A stretch of 64,000 nt of DNA from a bacterium BMS3Abin11 (GTDB lineage Bacteria; Pseudomonadota; Gammaproteobacteria; BMS3Bbin11). The notes below the pieces were generated by a model. That model was not told the DNA's origin. It made no database searches and saw nothing but the letters and a program-made list of their open reading frames with translations. This document shows, piece after piece, positions 50,809 through 60,497 of the stretch (within the stretch, counting starts at the first letter, position 1; each line of letters begins with the position of its first letter). Location: the NCBI GenBank assembly GCA_002897635.1, contig BDTD01000004.1, positions 1 to 64,000 of the forward strand, read 5' to 3'. Made by a program: the position numbers and the translations under genes.

Positions 50809-51717
50809 TCAGTCCCCGTACTTCCAGCACTTCAGAATCCGCTTAAGTTCCTCTATTAACACCACCGGTTGATCCAGCATGATGTGATGATATGCATCAG
50901 CGATTTCAATGAGATCCATAGCATTTCTGATTTCAGATCGCATATTTTCTGCTGTTTCTCTATCCAGTATCCTGCTACGTTGCCCATATATAATTGCTGT
51001 CGGGCATGCGATTTCTTTTAACTCATCAAATATTGACACCGGCTGTAGATCACGAAATGCATCTGGATCATATTTCCAGGTCCAGCCTTCATCAGTCTGG
51101 TGGATTGATTCAGCGGCAATATACTCTAGCAGCACTTCATTTTTGCAGGGCTGTGGAGGGATCAGGCGAAACCTTGCTAACGCCTGTTGACGACTTGCAT
51201 AGATTCTTTTCTGCCCCAGAAGATTTGAACCATTTCTTCTTTTTTGTGTATTTCCATCACCGGCATGATTGGCCTGGTGAGGACGAACAGATGAGTCGAT
51301 GATCACCAGTCCTGGCAATTCTTCAGCAAGTACTACCGCCGCTCTGATGCCAATCAGGCCGCCCATGCTATGGCCGATAATGACCGGAGGATCCATAAAA
51401 AGAGATCGCTCATGGACAAGTGCAAGCACTTCTTCGCTCCAAAGAACAGGGGTATATTCTGACCGCCTGGCACTATCACCATGGCCGCTAATATCAACCG
51501 CAATGCAATGATAGTCAGGAAGAAAAAAAGGCGCAATAAAACGCCACCATCCGACATGTGCCGCTCCACCATGTAAAAATAACAGGCCGGGCCGGGTCGG
51601 ATCACCCCATTCCAGGATATTCAGCTGCGTTCCTGCAAGCTTAACCAGCTTTTGCTGCGGTGGCTGTGACAAGCCTTTCATAAGCAAATCCGCAGCCGAC
51701 ATCTCAATCATAGTATT
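50809..51717 (-). CDS. Alpha/beta hydrolase
   Basis: A 302-residue serine hydrolase. The oxyanion region is LLFLHGGAAHVGWWRFIAPF, DISGHGDSARRSEY follows, the nucleophile elbow is VIIGHSMGGLIGIRAA, and the catalytic His lies in YHHIMLDQPVVLIEEL. ATG 51717 is preferred over 51744. No signal peptide. Esterases, haloalkane dehalogenase-like and carboxylesterase enzymes share this pattern; the substrate cannot be told. It converges with the CnoX-like gene. Confidence 0.85.
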   Translation of the reverse strand, partial: NTMIEMSAADLLMKGLSQPPQQKLVKLAGTQLNILEWGDPTRPGLLFLHGGAAHVGWWRFIAPFFLPDYHCIAVDISGHGDSARRSEYTPVLWSEEVLALVHERSLFMDPPVIIGHSMGGLIGIRAAVVLAEELPGLVIIDSSVRPHQANHAGDGNTQKRRNGSNLLGQKRIYASRQQALARFRLIPPQPCKNEVLLEYIAAESIHQTDEGWTWKYDPDAFRDLQPVSIFDELKEIACPTAIIYGQRSRILDRETAENMRSEIRNAMDLIEIADAYHHIMLDQPVVLIEELKRILKCWKYGD

Positions 51718-51754
51718 CATCCTTTTCTGACTGCCCGGGTACATTAAGTCTATA

Positions 51755-51912
51755 GGGTACCTCTATTAATTATGGATAGATCAGATTGCATGAAAAATTG
51801 TTTATATCAAGGCAAGGATCGCACGTAATAGCTAGCTATTGCGAAGATTCTTAACGCAGAGATAGACAATTTTGCATGTGAGATGAATATTCATTAATTA
51901 ATAGAGGTATCC
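51755..51912. mobile_element. MITE-like element with TATA target duplication
   Basis: A 158-bp element with ends GGGTACCTCTATTAATTATG and (reverse) GGATACCTCTATTAATTAAT, flanked by TATA at 51751-51754 and 51913-51916. The interior CAAGGCAAGGATCGCACG is shared with 33677-33858 and 35430-35537, and it contains the dyad AATAGCTAGCTATT. It sits directly before an ABC transporter operon and may supply its promoter. Confidence 0.82.
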
Positions 51913-51954
51913 TATAATAACCGCATCATGTTATACATTATCGTTAAATTCTGA

Positions 51955-52815
51955 ATGAAAGCACTGGTCACAGCCAAAGGTCTGACAAAAAACTATGGTC
52001 GTTTCCGCGCTGTGGATAATGTTGATTTTGAAATAAAACCCGGGCGTATCGTTGGGCTAGTCGGCCCCAATGGTGCGGGCAAATCTACTACACTGAAGGC
52101 AATCCTGGGATTGATCAATTACCGCGGCGAACTTGAGGTATTTGGACGCAATCCCCGTAATGAACGCGCCCAGCTAATGCATGACATCAGTTACATTTCT
52201 GATGTAGCCTCCTTACCGGAATGGATTCGTGTTGATCAGTTGCTTGATTTAATGGAATCTACACACCCATCCTATGATCTTCGCAAATCACTGAACTTTC
52301 TTGCCCGCACCGACATCAGTAAGTCGCAACGCGTCAAGCACCTTTCCAAGGGGATGAAAACACAATTGCATCTTGCCATCGTTATGGGTATCAATGCCCG
52401 CATGCTGGTTCTGGACGAGCCGACAATGGGCCTTGATATCATCTACCGTACTGAATTTTACGATCAGTTGATGAATGAATATTTTGACCAGCAGCGAACC
52501 ATACTTATCACCACCCACCAGATCGAAGAGATTGAGCACATCCTCACCGACATCATAATCATAAACAAGGGGAAAATCGTTATCAACATGCCTGTTGAGG
52601 AGATCGGCAACTACTATGTACAGTTAAAAACAGCAAAAGAAACGGCAGATCAGGCCCGTAAATTAAATCCAGTTTACGAAAGAGACCTGTTGGATGAAGC
52701 CCTGATGATTTTCGAGAATATTGGCAGGGACCGCCTACTTGAATTTGGTGAAGTGTCAACACCGCACCTGGCTGACCTGTTCGTTGCCGCGGTCAAAGGC
52801 CGTCATCATGCATAG
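51955..52815 (+). CDS. ABC-2 type transporter ATPase
   Basis: ATPase of 286 residues. Walker A GPNGAGKSTTLKAILGL, signature LSKGMKTQLHLAIVMG, Walker B MLVLDEPTMGLDI and switch His ITTHQIEEIEH are complete. The signature has LSKG in place of LSGG, as is common in NatA/YtrB-type exporters. Its last codons overlap the permease start (ATGCATAG), so the two are coupled. Substrate unknown; antibiotic, sodium or lipid export are all seen in the class. Confidence 0.9.
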   Translation: MKALVTAKGLTKNYGRFRAVDNVDFEIKPGRIVGLVGPNGAGKSTTLKAILGLINYRGELEVFGRNPRNERAQLMHDISYISDVASLPEWIRVDQLLDLMESTHPSYDLRKSLNFLARTDISKSQRVKHLSKGMKTQLHLAIVMGINARMLVLDEPTMGLDIIYRTEFYDQLMNEYFDQQRTILITTHQIEEIEHILTDIIIINKGKIVINMPVEEIGNYYVQLKTAKETADQARKLNPVYERDLLDEALMIFENIGRDRLLEFGEVSTPHLADLFVAAVKGRHHA

Positions 52816-53779
52816 CTTTACTACTTTAATACGTCGCGAACTGTGGGAGCATACCAGCCTGAAAGGAATACCATTAATTTTGCTCGCCTTTGTCCTGTTG
52901 GCTAATCTTGCCTTTATTTTTCTTTTGAGTAGTTCTGCCGGGATATTGAACATTAGCAATGGAGAAGAAGTCCGCTCGCTTAACAGTTATATCGGGGTTT
53001 TTACGCAAATGAAACCAGCTCAGCAAACGGCCATCATCAACAACACAATGATAACCACCGGTATGATCATTAATTCCGTACTTCTTATTGTGATGTTTTT
53101 CTATTTGCTCGATAGTCTATATGGAGAACGCAGGGATCGTACTATCCTGTTCTGGAAATCTCTGCCGGTTTCAAATATGGAGACCGTGCTCTCCAAACTT
53201 GCAATTGCTGTCATCATTATTCCAGCTATCATATTTTTTACCACAGCCCTGGCTAATATCATAACACTGGGATTACAAAGCCTGGTTTTTTATCGAAACC
53301 AATATGCTGCGAATATGATATGGCAGCAGACGGATGTAACCGGCTTATCCCTGTTTTCAATATTTTTACTTATACAGCAGACCATCTGGTATTTCCCGGT
53401 TATGGGCTGGTTATTGTTCTGCTCTGTCTGGTGCCGTAAACCACCTATAATCGTTGCTGTTCTGATACCCCTGACACTTGTTTTTATCGACAGCAGCTTC
53501 ATGCTTGGAACAGGTATTTCCGAGATCCTGCTGGAGCGACTACCATTGGGTCTTATGTCGATACAGCCTGGCAATGAGAGCAGTCTGATGGCTTATAATT
53601 ACAGTCTAAGTGCGCAGCAGCTACCGGGCTTCAATATGTCGGCTGGCATAGGTGTGCCCTCAATCGATGACATTCTCAGTTTCTTAATGAATGTGAAAGT
53701 ATGGATGGGTCTGCTGATCGGCTTCTTCTTTGTCAGCATGGCCATTTCACTGCGTCGCTGGCGTGATGACAGCCTTTAA
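52808..53779 (+). CDS. ABC-2 type transporter permease
   Basis: Membrane subunit of 323 residues with six hydrophobic segments (for example IPLILLAFVLLANLAFIFLL, LLIVMFFYLLDSLYGERRD, and VWMGLLIGFFFVSMAISLRR). LYGERRDRTILFWKSLPVS is the coupling region conserved in ABC-2 permeases. ATG 52808 overlaps the ATPase stop by eight bases and is preferred to the longer frame from 52721. It works with the ATPase at 51955. Confidence 0.88.
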   Translation: MHSFTTLIRRELWEHTSLKGIPLILLAFVLLANLAFIFLLSSSAGILNISNGEEVRSLNSYIGVFTQMKPAQQTAIINNTMITTGMIINSVLLIVMFFYLLDSLYGERRDRTILFWKSLPVSNMETVLSKLAIAVIIIPAIIFFTTALANIITLGLQSLVFYRNQYAANMIWQQTDVTGLSLFSIFLLIQQTIWYFPVMGWLLFCSVWCRKPPIIVAVLIPLTLVFIDSSFMLGTGISEILLERLPLGLMSIQPGNESSLMAYNYSLSAQQLPGFNMSAGIGVPSIDDILSFLMNVKVWMGLLIGFFFVSMAISLRRWRDDSL

Positions 53780-53792
53780 AGCCCCCCAACTA

Positions 53793-54734
53793 TCACGCTT
53801 TAAAACATGCCACAGATTGACTTGCTGAACTAATCACTGGTGGTTCTGATTCCCCGCAGATTTGATCTGCCAATGGGCATCTGTTCCTGTAAACACAGCC
53901 TGATCCTATTGAGGGGACAACAGCATCCGGAGAGGACAACTCTTCAATAAAATCCATGTCCAGTGAGACCCCCATCTTTGGCACACATTCCAGAAGTTTT
54001 CTGGTGTAAGGATGGAGCGGGTTTTCCAGCACATCTTTTACACTGCCTATTTCCATCACCTTGCCAGCATAGAGCACCATCACCCTGTCAGCGATAACAT
54101 TTACGACGCTAATATCATGCGTAATGAAAAGCCACGACATTCCCATTTCATCTTTCAAATCCAGTATCAAATTAAGGATCTGAGCCTGTACTGAGACATC
54201 CAGCGCAGAGACAGCTTCATCTGCCACAATGATTTCCGGGTTAAGAATGAGTGCCCTGGCGATAGTGATACGCTGACGCTGGCCTCCGGAAAACATATGC
54301 GGATAACGCGGAGTCAGGTCATTATCCAGTCCAACGTGTTCGAGGCTTTGCCTAATCCTGTTAGCACGTTCAGATTGGGACAACCCTGCATAATTGATTA
54401 AAGGTTCTTCAAGTTGTTGATAAATACGTTTGTGTGGATTTAATGAAGCAGCGGTGTTCTGGAAAATCATCCTTATATGCTGGTGCACGGTTGCTTCGGA
54501 CTGTAACGGCTTGCCATGAAGAAATATCTCACCGCTGTCCGGTTGTTCAAGCATCACAATCTGTCTGGCCAGGGTAGATTTACCCGACCCCGACTCACCG
54601 ACTACAGCAAGGATTTGTGCTGATTCAAGTTCGAAGCTGACTTTGCTCAGCACCTCTTTTTCGCGGGTACCGAGAAAACCTGTGCTTTCCCTGTAGGTCT
54701 TCGATACTTTACTGACACTGAGCAGAGATGGCAT
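53793..54734 (-). CDS. Dipeptide/oligopeptide ABC transporter ATPase (DppF/OppF type)
   Basis: A 313-residue ATPase with Walker [16 protein letters not shown], signature FSGGQRQRITIARALI, Walker B IIVADEAVSALDVSVQ and switch ITHDISVV. The C-terminal oligopeptide-binding extension ends with the cysteine set CVYRNRCPLADQICGE, which is typical of DppD/F-class proteins. It shares a base of overlap with the second ATPase gene and is last in the transporter operon. Confidence 0.93.
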   Translation of the reverse strand: MPSLLSVSKVSKTYRESTGFLGTREKEVLSKVSFELESAQILAVVGESGSGKSTLARQIVMLEQPDSGEIFLHGKPLQSEATVHQHIRMIFQNTAASLNPHKRIYQQLEEPLINYAGLSQSERANRIRQSLEHVGLDNDLTPRYPHMFSGGQRQRITIARALILNPEIIVADEAVSALDVSVQAQILNLILDLKDEMGMSWLFITHDISVVNVIADRVMVLYAGKVMEIGSVKDVLENPLHPYTRKLLECVPKMGVSLDMDFIEELSSPDAVVPSIGSGCVYRNRCPLADQICGESEPPVISSASQSVACFKA

Positions 54735-55735
54735 CAGGTAGTCCCAGAGTCGTTAACCAGTGGATAGAAGCACCGCACTTCACGTGGTGAAAACTCTTCG
54801 ATAGCATTCAGGACGGGCTTCTGCTGGCTGCATAGTTCGCGAGCATAGTTGCAGCGAGGCTGAAACCTGCATCCAGGAAGTGTTTCTCCTGCTGCTGGCT
54901 GAGTCCCTTTTATGCTGTCCATGCGTTTATTTAACGCGGAATAATTTTCAGGCAGGCTTTTCAGTAATGCTTCAGTATAGGGATGCAAGGCCAGCCGAAA
55001 CAGATCGTCAGTGTCACATACCTCTACTACCTGACCGGCATACATAACAATAATTTTATCCGCCATAGTTGATACAACAGACAGGTCATGAGTAATAAAG
55101 ATCATCCCCATATTATTTTCCTGCTGCAGCCTGCGCAGCAAAAGAAGGATCTGCTGCTGTACGGTAACATCTACGGCAGTGGTTGGCTCATCTGCAATCA
55201 ATAGCGAAGGATTGCAGGCGATTGCCATAGCAATCATAACGCGCTGATTCATACCGCCTGACAGCTGATGCGGCCATGAACGCAGGACCTTCTCTGGCTC
55301 CGGCATACCGACAATCTTCATCAATTCCAGTACACGGCCCTTTCGTTGCGCACGATCCATATTTCCATGTGCTTTAAATGCTTCGTCTATCTGCTGAGCA
55401 ATGGTGAAAACAGGGTTAAGGCTCTCTGTTGGCTCCTGAAAAATCATCGATATGACACTACCCAGATATTTTCTGCGCTGTCGACTGGTTAGCTTAAGCA
55501 TGTCCTCACCAAATATCCTGACCGCTCCCGAGCGAAGAAAGCCGGGCTCTTTGATCAAGCCCATGATGGCCAATGAGGTCACACTCTTACCAGATCCCGA
55601 TTCACCCACGATCCCCACTGTCTCACCTGCAGATACTTTTAGTGAGATAGATTGAATGGCGTTGACACTGACACCGCGTAGCTCAAAATCAACACTCAGG
55701 TCTTCGACCTCCAGCAGAACAGACTCTCCACTCAT
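54734..55735 (-). CDS. Dipeptide/oligopeptide ABC transporter ATPase (DppD/OppD type)
   Basis: A 333-residue partner ATPase. Walker [18 protein letters not shown], signature [16 protein letters not shown], Walker [17 protein letters not shown], and the C-terminal extension [20 protein letters not shown] with cysteines. It functions as a heterodimer with the neighbour. The four-base overlap with dppC-type permease and shared end with the other ATPase indicate tight coupling. Confidence 0.93.
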   Translation of the reverse strand: MSGESVLLEVEDLSVDFELRGVSVNAIQSISLKVSAGETVGIVGESGSGKSVTSLAIMGLIKEPGFLRSGAVRIFGEDMLKLTSRQRRKYLGSVISMIFQEPTESLNPVFTIAQQIDEAFKAHGNMDRAQRKGRVLELMKIVGMPEPEKVLRSWPHQLSGGMNQRVMIAMAIACNPSLLIADEPTTAVDVTVQQQILLLLRRLQQENNMGMIFITHDLSVVSTMADKIIVMYAGQVVEVCDTDDLFRLALHPYTEALLKSLPENYSALNKRMDSIKGTQPAAGETLPGCRFQPRCNYARELCSQQKPVLNAIEEFSPREVRCFYPLVNDSGTT

Positions 55736-56628
55736 TGTACTTCCACCTTTGGATCCAGCGCATCGCGTAGACCATCACCGAGAATATTACTAGCCAGAAC
55801 TGTAATAAGTATCGCCAGGCCAGGTAAAGTCACCGTCCATGGAGCCACCTCTATTAGCTCACGCGATGATGATAATAAGCTGCCCCATTCCGGGATCGGT
55901 GGTTGTGCCCCCAGCCCCAGAAAACCCAATGCTGCAATATCCAGTATCGCACTGGAAAATGAAAGCGTTGCCAGAACGATTAATGGTGCCGAAATATTGG
56001 GCAGTATTGCCTGAAAAAACAGACGCCGTCCCTTGCTACCATCCAGTTGTGAAGCAAGTACATATTCCTGGTTCATTTCAGATATCACTGCAGCACGGGT
56101 AATCCTTACAAATTGCGGCAACAGTACTATGCTGACGGCTAATGCAGCGTTTGCCAGACTGGGCCCCAGTATCGCCACGATGACTATCGCCAGCAGAATA
56201 GCGGGAACTGCAAGCATGATGTCCATCAGACGCAGAATCACTGTTTCTGTCAGACCCCGCTTCATGCCAGCAACAGCACCAATCATCACCCCGCTAACAA
56301 GAGAGAAAACGACGATAGCGAAACCAAGAAACAATGAATATCGTGCACCATAGAGCAGTCGTGAAAACATGTCACGGCCCAGATCATCCGTCCCTAGCAG
56401 AAAGCCCGGTCTACTTTCTGCCGCTGGGTAGGGTGGTGCAAGCAGAGTATCGGTGAATTGTTCAAATGGATCATGAGTAGCAATTAACGGAGCCAATATG
56501 GCACCTGCGATCAAAAGCAGCAGTACTATAAGAGCCGTCATCGCACTGCGATTTGCGCGTAATTTATACCAGACCTCCTGACGAGGTGTTAGATCAGCCA
56601 ATATCTCAGATGGGCTAATTTCTTTCAT
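55732..56628 (-). CDS. Dipeptide/oligopeptide ABC transporter permease (DppC/OppC type)
   Basis: Inner-membrane subunit of 298 residues. LLGTDDLGRDMFSRLLYGAR is the family signature of the DppC type, and the coupling helix region EYVLASQLDGSKGRRLFFQAILPN matches EAA loops. Six membrane helices are expected. Second permease, 14 bases after the DppB-type gene. Confidence 0.92.
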   Translation of the reverse strand: MKEISPSEILADLTPRQEVWYKLRANRSAMTALIVLLLLIAGAILAPLIATHDPFEQFTDTLLAPPYPAAESRPGFLLGTDDLGRDMFSRLLYGARYSLFLGFAIVVFSLVSGVMIGAVAGMKRGLTETVILRLMDIMLAVPAILLAIVIVAILGPSLANAALAVSIVLLPQFVRITRAAVISEMNQEYVLASQLDGSKGRRLFFQAILPNISAPLIVLATLSFSSAILDIAALGFLGLGAQPPIPEWGSLLSSSRELIEVAPWTVTLPGLAILITVLASNILGDGLRDALDPKVEVQ

Positions 56629-56642
56629 TTTTGCAGACTTGT

Positions 56643-57650
56643 TCAGCGCTTTCTTAATACCGGATTGATCACGACATAAAGCAGATCAACAGTTGTATTC
56701 ACCAATATGACCAGTCCCGCTATCAACAGCACGCCACCCTGCACTACCGGATAGTCACGTCTATATACTGCCTCAAGTATCCACTTTCCGATGCCCGGCC
56801 AGGAAAAAATAATTTCGGTGAGTATTGCCCCGGTCAATAAAATACTGGTTTGCAGGCCGATAACTGTAATCACCGGGATAAGCGCATTTCTCAGTGCATG
56901 CTTAAAAATAACTGAGAATTCTGATAAACCTTTTGCTCTGGCGGTACGAATATAATCCTGTTTCAGCACCTCCAGCATGGAAGACCGGGTCATTCGTGTG
57001 ATCACTGCTAGCGGTATCGTTGCAAGAACGATAGCCGGCAAAACCAGGTGATGAAGTGCGTCAAAAAACGCATTCTTATCACCTGCCAGCAGGGTGTCTA
57101 TCAGCATGAATCCTGTGACACGATCGATGTCATAGATGAAGTTGATACGTCCGGCTACAGGCATCCATCCCAGGTTGACCGAGAATAACAGGATAAGTAA
57201 CAGGGCCCACCAGAAAATAGGCATGGAGTAACCAACCAGTGAAACCGCGGTAATGCTGTGATCGATAACCGTATTGCGCTTTACCGCTGCCAGTACGCCG
57301 GCAGGGATTCCGATAATGGTAGCAAAAATCATGGCGATAACGGCCAGTTCCAGTGTTGCAGGAAACAGTTTGCCAAATTCTTCAAGCACCGGTGTCTGTG
57401 TCACTACCGACGTGCCTAGATTGCCATTGAGCACCTGCCACAGATAATCTGTAAACTGGATGAGCAGGGGTTGGTCAAAGCCAAACTGGTGCTGCAATTC
57501 GGCATAACGTTCTGCAGATACGCCACGCTCCCCCGCCAGCAAAAGTATCGGATCACCCGGCGCCAGACGGATCAGAAAAAATGTCAGCGCAGTTATACCG
57601 AGAAACCCTGGAACTACAAGTAATAGTCGACGTAGCAATAGCTGAAGCAT
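56643..57650 (-). CDS. Dipeptide/oligopeptide ABC transporter permease (DppB/OppB type)
   Basis: Inner-membrane subunit of 335 residues. It begins LLRRLLLVVPGFLGITALTF, the usual DppB N-terminus, and has the EAA loop YIRTARAKGLSEFSVIFKHA. A hydrophobic C-terminal helix ends LYVVINPVLRKR. It follows the binding protein by 12 bases. Confidence 0.92.
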   Translation of the reverse strand: MLQLLLRRLLLVVPGFLGITALTFFLIRLAPGDPILLLAGERGVSAERYAELQHQFGFDQPLLIQFTDYLWQVLNGNLGTSVVTQTPVLEEFGKLFPATLELAVIAMIFATIIGIPAGVLAAVKRNTVIDHSITAVSLVGYSMPIFWWALLLILLFSVNLGWMPVAGRINFIYDIDRVTGFMLIDTLLAGDKNAFFDALHHLVLPAIVLATIPLAVITRMTRSSMLEVLKQDYIRTARAKGLSEFSVIFKHALRNALIPVITVIGLQTSILLTGAILTEIIFSWPGIGKWILEAVYRRDYPVVQGGVLLIAGLVILVNTTVDLLYVVINPVLRKR

Positions 57651-57662
57651 AGCTGGGATGAT

Positions 57663-59264
57663 CTATTTACTAAGCCGAACCCCTGAAAAATATATCCCAC
57701 CAAACGGATCCATCTTTAAACCCTGGACATTTTTCAGATAAGGTTGAAATCGAACTGAATGCGCTATCGTCACCCAGGGGGCCTCCTGCTTGAAAATAAC
57801 TTCAGCAAGTCTGTACAATTTCTTTCTTTTTCCCTGATCCTGTTCAATACGCGCCAAAGATATCAAATCATCGAACTTCCTGTTACACCAGAAGGATCTG
57901 TTATTACCCGTCTCGGCAGCTGCACAGCTTAACAGGGGTGAAAAAAAGTTATCCGGGTCGCCATTGTCACCGGTCCAGCCCAGTAGTATTGTCTGGTGCT
58001 CACCATCGCGTGACTTTTTCAAATAAGTACCCCATTCATACGTAACAATATTTGCCTTGATGCCAATCTTCGATAAATCCTGTTGAATCAATTCCGCCAT
58101 CTTCCGCGCATTCGGGTTGTAGGGGCGCTGTACAGGCATAGCCCAGATATCCATTTCAAAGCCTCCGGCAAGGCCTGCCTCGGCCAGTAGTTTTTTTGCC
58201 CGATCAGGATTGTAGACATAGACATTGTCAGGCGTTTTCCATGACCAGATGGTGGGTGGGATAACAGAGTCAGCAATTTCCCCGGTACCCTGGTAGATGA
58301 CATCCAGTATCGCCTGCCGGTTAATCGCATAATTCATCGCCTGCCTGACACGCGCCTGATCAAATGGAGGCTTACGTACATTAAAAGCCCAGTAGGCTGT
58401 ATTAAGGCCGGGTTGCTCAGCCACTTTGATAGCAGGATTTTTCTTCATCGACTTGATATCTGTCGGTAAAGGATAAGCCATCACCTGGCATTCCCCTGTT
58501 CTCAATCGTGCATAGCGCACCGATGGGTCAACAGTGATTGCAAAGACCAGATTATCGAGTGCTTCCCTGCCCCGCCAGTAGCCTGGATGAGCCTGATAAC
58601 GTATGAAGGCGTCTTTTTCATATTTAACGAACATAAAAGGGCCGGTACCGACCGGTTTTATATCAAGTTGTTCCGGTGTACCTGCCTTCATTAAGGAATC
58701 CGCATATTCTTTTGACAAAATTGAAGCGAAATCCATTGCCATATTGGAAAGGAACGGACTATCAGGTTTGTTGAGAACAATCTTGATCCGGTAGTCATCA
58801 AGCTTGATCACATCCCTGATCAGCTTATTAAACCCCATGTCATTAAAATATTTGTAGACACCACCGGAAACCTTATACCAGGGGTCGGAAGTTTTGCGCT
58901 GCCGATTAAAACTGTACAGAACATCATCAGCATTGAAATCCCGGCTTGGTGTGAAATATTTTGTGCTGTGGAAACTGACTTTCTGGCGTAGATAAAAGGT
59001 ATATTCCAGACCGTCTTCACTTATATCCCAGCGCAATGCCAGACCCGGAACGATTTCAGTCGTACCCAGTTTGAATTCAACCAGTCGGTTATAAATCTGC
59101 CGGGAAGAAGCATCAAAGGTAGTACCAGATGCGCTCAACTGTGGATTAAACGTCTCGGGGCTTCCTTCCGAGCAATAGACCAGAGTACTGGCCTCAGCCA
59201 GTTGCAAATTACCCGTAATGAAAATTAGAAATATTACTGTGATTGAATATGCTTTAAGTCTCAT
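57663..59264 (-). CDS. Periplasmic peptide-binding protein (DppA/SBP family 5)
   Basis: Solute-binding protein of 533 residues with a signal peptide ([20 protein letters not shown], cleaved near AEA). [40 protein letters not shown] and [17 protein letters not shown] are characteristic of DppA-type proteins that bind dipeptides, heme or nickel complexes. It would deliver ligand to the following permeases. Its start overlaps the queD stop by 11 bases, which couples it to queD. Ligand not predictable. Confidence 0.92.
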   Translation of the reverse strand: MRLKAYSITVIFLIFITGNLQLAEASTLVYCSEGSPETFNPQLSASGTTFDASSRQIYNRLVEFKLGTTEIVPGLALRWDISEDGLEYTFYLRQKVSFHSTKYFTPSRDFNADDVLYSFNRQRKTSDPWYKVSGGVYKYFNDMGFNKLIRDVIKLDDYRIKIVLNKPDSPFLSNMAMDFASILSKEYADSLMKAGTPEQLDIKPVGTGPFMFVKYEKDAFIRYQAHPGYWRGREALDNLVFAITVDPSVRYARLRTGECQVMAYPLPTDIKSMKKNPAIKVAEQPGLNTAYWAFNVRKPPFDQARVRQAMNYAINRQAILDVIYQGTGEIADSVIPPTIWSWKTPDNVYVYNPDRAKKLLAEAGLAGGFEMDIWAMPVQRPYNPNARKMAELIQQDLSKIGIKANIVTYEWGTYLKKSRDGEHQTILLGWTGDNGDPDNFFSPLLSCAAAETGNNRSFWCNRKFDDLISLARIEQDQGKRKKLYRLAEVIFKQEAPWVTIAHSVRFQPYLKNVQGLKMDPFGGIYFSGVRLSK

Positions 59265-59625
59265 GGCTATCAGGCCCTTTGTAGATACAGCCAGCGGTAC
59301 AGGTTTCTCTTACTATAACGGTAGACAATAAAGGAAGATCGGGTTTCAGCTTCTGCCAGATCCATTTCGCCAGGTTTTCGCTGGTTGGGTTGCCAAGTCC
59401 ATCTACTTCATTTAAATAGTGGTGATCCAGCTGTTCATAAATCGGTTTGAAAACCTGCTTGATTTCAGCAAAATCCTGCACCCAGCCATACTCCTCATCA
59501 ACATCTCCGTTGACCCGTAGTTCTACCTCGAAGGAATGACCATGCAGTCGCGAACATTTGTGTTCAGGTGGCAAGTCTATCAACCGATGCGCGGCTTCTA
59601 TACTGAACTTTTTATATATTTCCAT
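59254..59625 (-). CDS. queD: 6-carboxytetrahydropterin synthase
   Basis: Second enzyme of queuosine (7-deazaguanine) biosynthesis. [20 protein letters not shown] and [16 protein letters not shown] contain the zinc His residues and the catalytic Cys of the T-fold family, and [20 protein letters not shown] holds the Asp/His/Glu active site. ATG 59625 follows GGAG at seven bases and gives 123 residues; the frame to 59649 is not conserved. It is the first gene of the unit leading into the peptide transporter. Confidence 0.93.
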   Translation of the reverse strand: MEIYKKFSIEAAHRLIDLPPEHKCSRLHGHSFEVELRVNGDVDEEYGWVQDFAEIKQVFKPIYEQLDHHYLNEVDGLGNPTSENLAKWIWQKLKPDLPLLSTVIVRETCTAGCIYKGPDSHET

Positions 59626-59798
59626 ACTGACTCCATGAATCACCCTCAATGCGGCCAGATTATATCATGCGGTCATAATGGAGCCCTGTCCTTATAATCT
59701 ACAACATCCAAAGACCTTGCTCTCTTGAAGCAGCCATAACATAATTAATCGGAGACATCTTAAACTCACTCATACCACGATCCATGGAGGGAACCGGA

Positions 59799-60239
59799 AT
59801 GAGAAAAATAGCGCTATTTTTATTTCTATTTAGTTGTAATTCCGCTTTTTCTGACAGCATCCAGAAATGGACTGATGCTTCAGGGCAGATACACTACGGT
59901 GATACACCGCCACCATCCAGCGCCAGAATCAAACAGCGTATCGAGATTCATAGCAATTTTGATGAATTAGCCTATGAAGAGGCCATGAAAAGAAATTCTG
60001 CTCTGTACAAAGAAGTCAGACAGATCGAAAAGCGTGAGAAATCTCGGGCAAGAGCAGCGGAAAAAAGACTGGATGACTATTTCAAATCCCTTGATAAAAA
60101 AAGCAGAGAATTAGAGCGAGCGAAAGCAAAAATACGTCGTTCCCACGAATCAGAAAGAAACCGGGTGTCAATTAAGCTGAGGCGTAGCAAACCATCAAAG
60201 GCGTCAGCCAAAAAGCATAAGCCCTTAAGAATTAACTGA
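59799..60239 (+). CDS. DUF4124-domain secreted protein
   Basis: A 146-residue protein with signal peptide MRKIALFLFLFSCNSAF (cleavage near FSDS). The DUF4124 motif IQKWTDASGQIHYGDTPPPS follows, a common secreted domain of gammaproteobacteria. The C-terminal half is a charged coiled coil (EKRLDDYFKSLDKKSRELER) and a Lys/Arg-rich tail. ATG 59799 after GGAACC is chosen over 59784. Function unknown. Last backbone gene before the tRNA-Thr island. Confidence 0.82.
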   Translation: MRKIALFLFLFSCNSAFSDSIQKWTDASGQIHYGDTPPPSSARIKQRIEIHSNFDELAYEEAMKRNSALYKEVRQIEKREKSRARAAEKRLDDYFKSLDKKSRELERAKAKIRRSHESERNRVSIKLRRSKPSKASAKKHKPLRIN

Positions 60240-60285
60240 GGAGCCTTTGATCAATCCAGGTGAAAAAAATAAGAAACCTGTTGAA

Positions 60286-60334
60286 TGGTGCCGGGAGGCG
60301 GAATTGAACCGCCGACCTACTGATTACGAATCAG
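60286..60334 (-). pseudogene. 3' half of tRNA-Thr(CGU), attachment site
   Basis: Minus strand reads CUGAUUCGUAAUCAG (anticodon arm, anticodon CGU) then GUAGGUCGGCGGUUCAAUUC and CGCCUCCCGGCACCA, the 3' half of tRNA-Thr with encoded CCA. The 5' half (acceptor and D arm) is absent: the following sequence ATCTGAATATC does not pair. It is the outer att copy of an element whose integrase lies at 60498. The intact tRNA should lie at the far end, beyond the window. Confidence 0.82.
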
Positions 60335-60438
60335 ATATTCGTAGTTTTCTGTACTACTTCCCTCTACTCTACGCCCTTATTATTCAATTACTTATAACGC
60401 TTGCTTACTTTGCGCTACTCGCTTAAACTCTCTATGTT

Positions 60439-60473
60439 GGTAACTTATTGGTAACTTTTTATAAAGAGTTACC
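60439..60473. promoter_or_regulatory. Three GGTAACT sites before the integrase
   Basis: TTGGTAACTTA and TTGGTAACTTT form an 11-bp tandem repeat (60437-60458), and AGTTACC at 60467-60473 is in inverse orientation. They lie 25-60 bases upstream of the integrase start. They may be integrase arm sites or operators. Related GTAAC palindromes occur near 62990-63066. Confidence 0.45.
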
Positions 60474-60497
60474 ACATTTAATTTAGGTGAATACCGA

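Noticed and set aside
60286-60376. Complete tRNA with an intron or long variable region
   Set aside because: Only the 3' half pairs as a tRNA; no acceptor or D arm is found on the other side, and an integrase follows, so it is an att copy.
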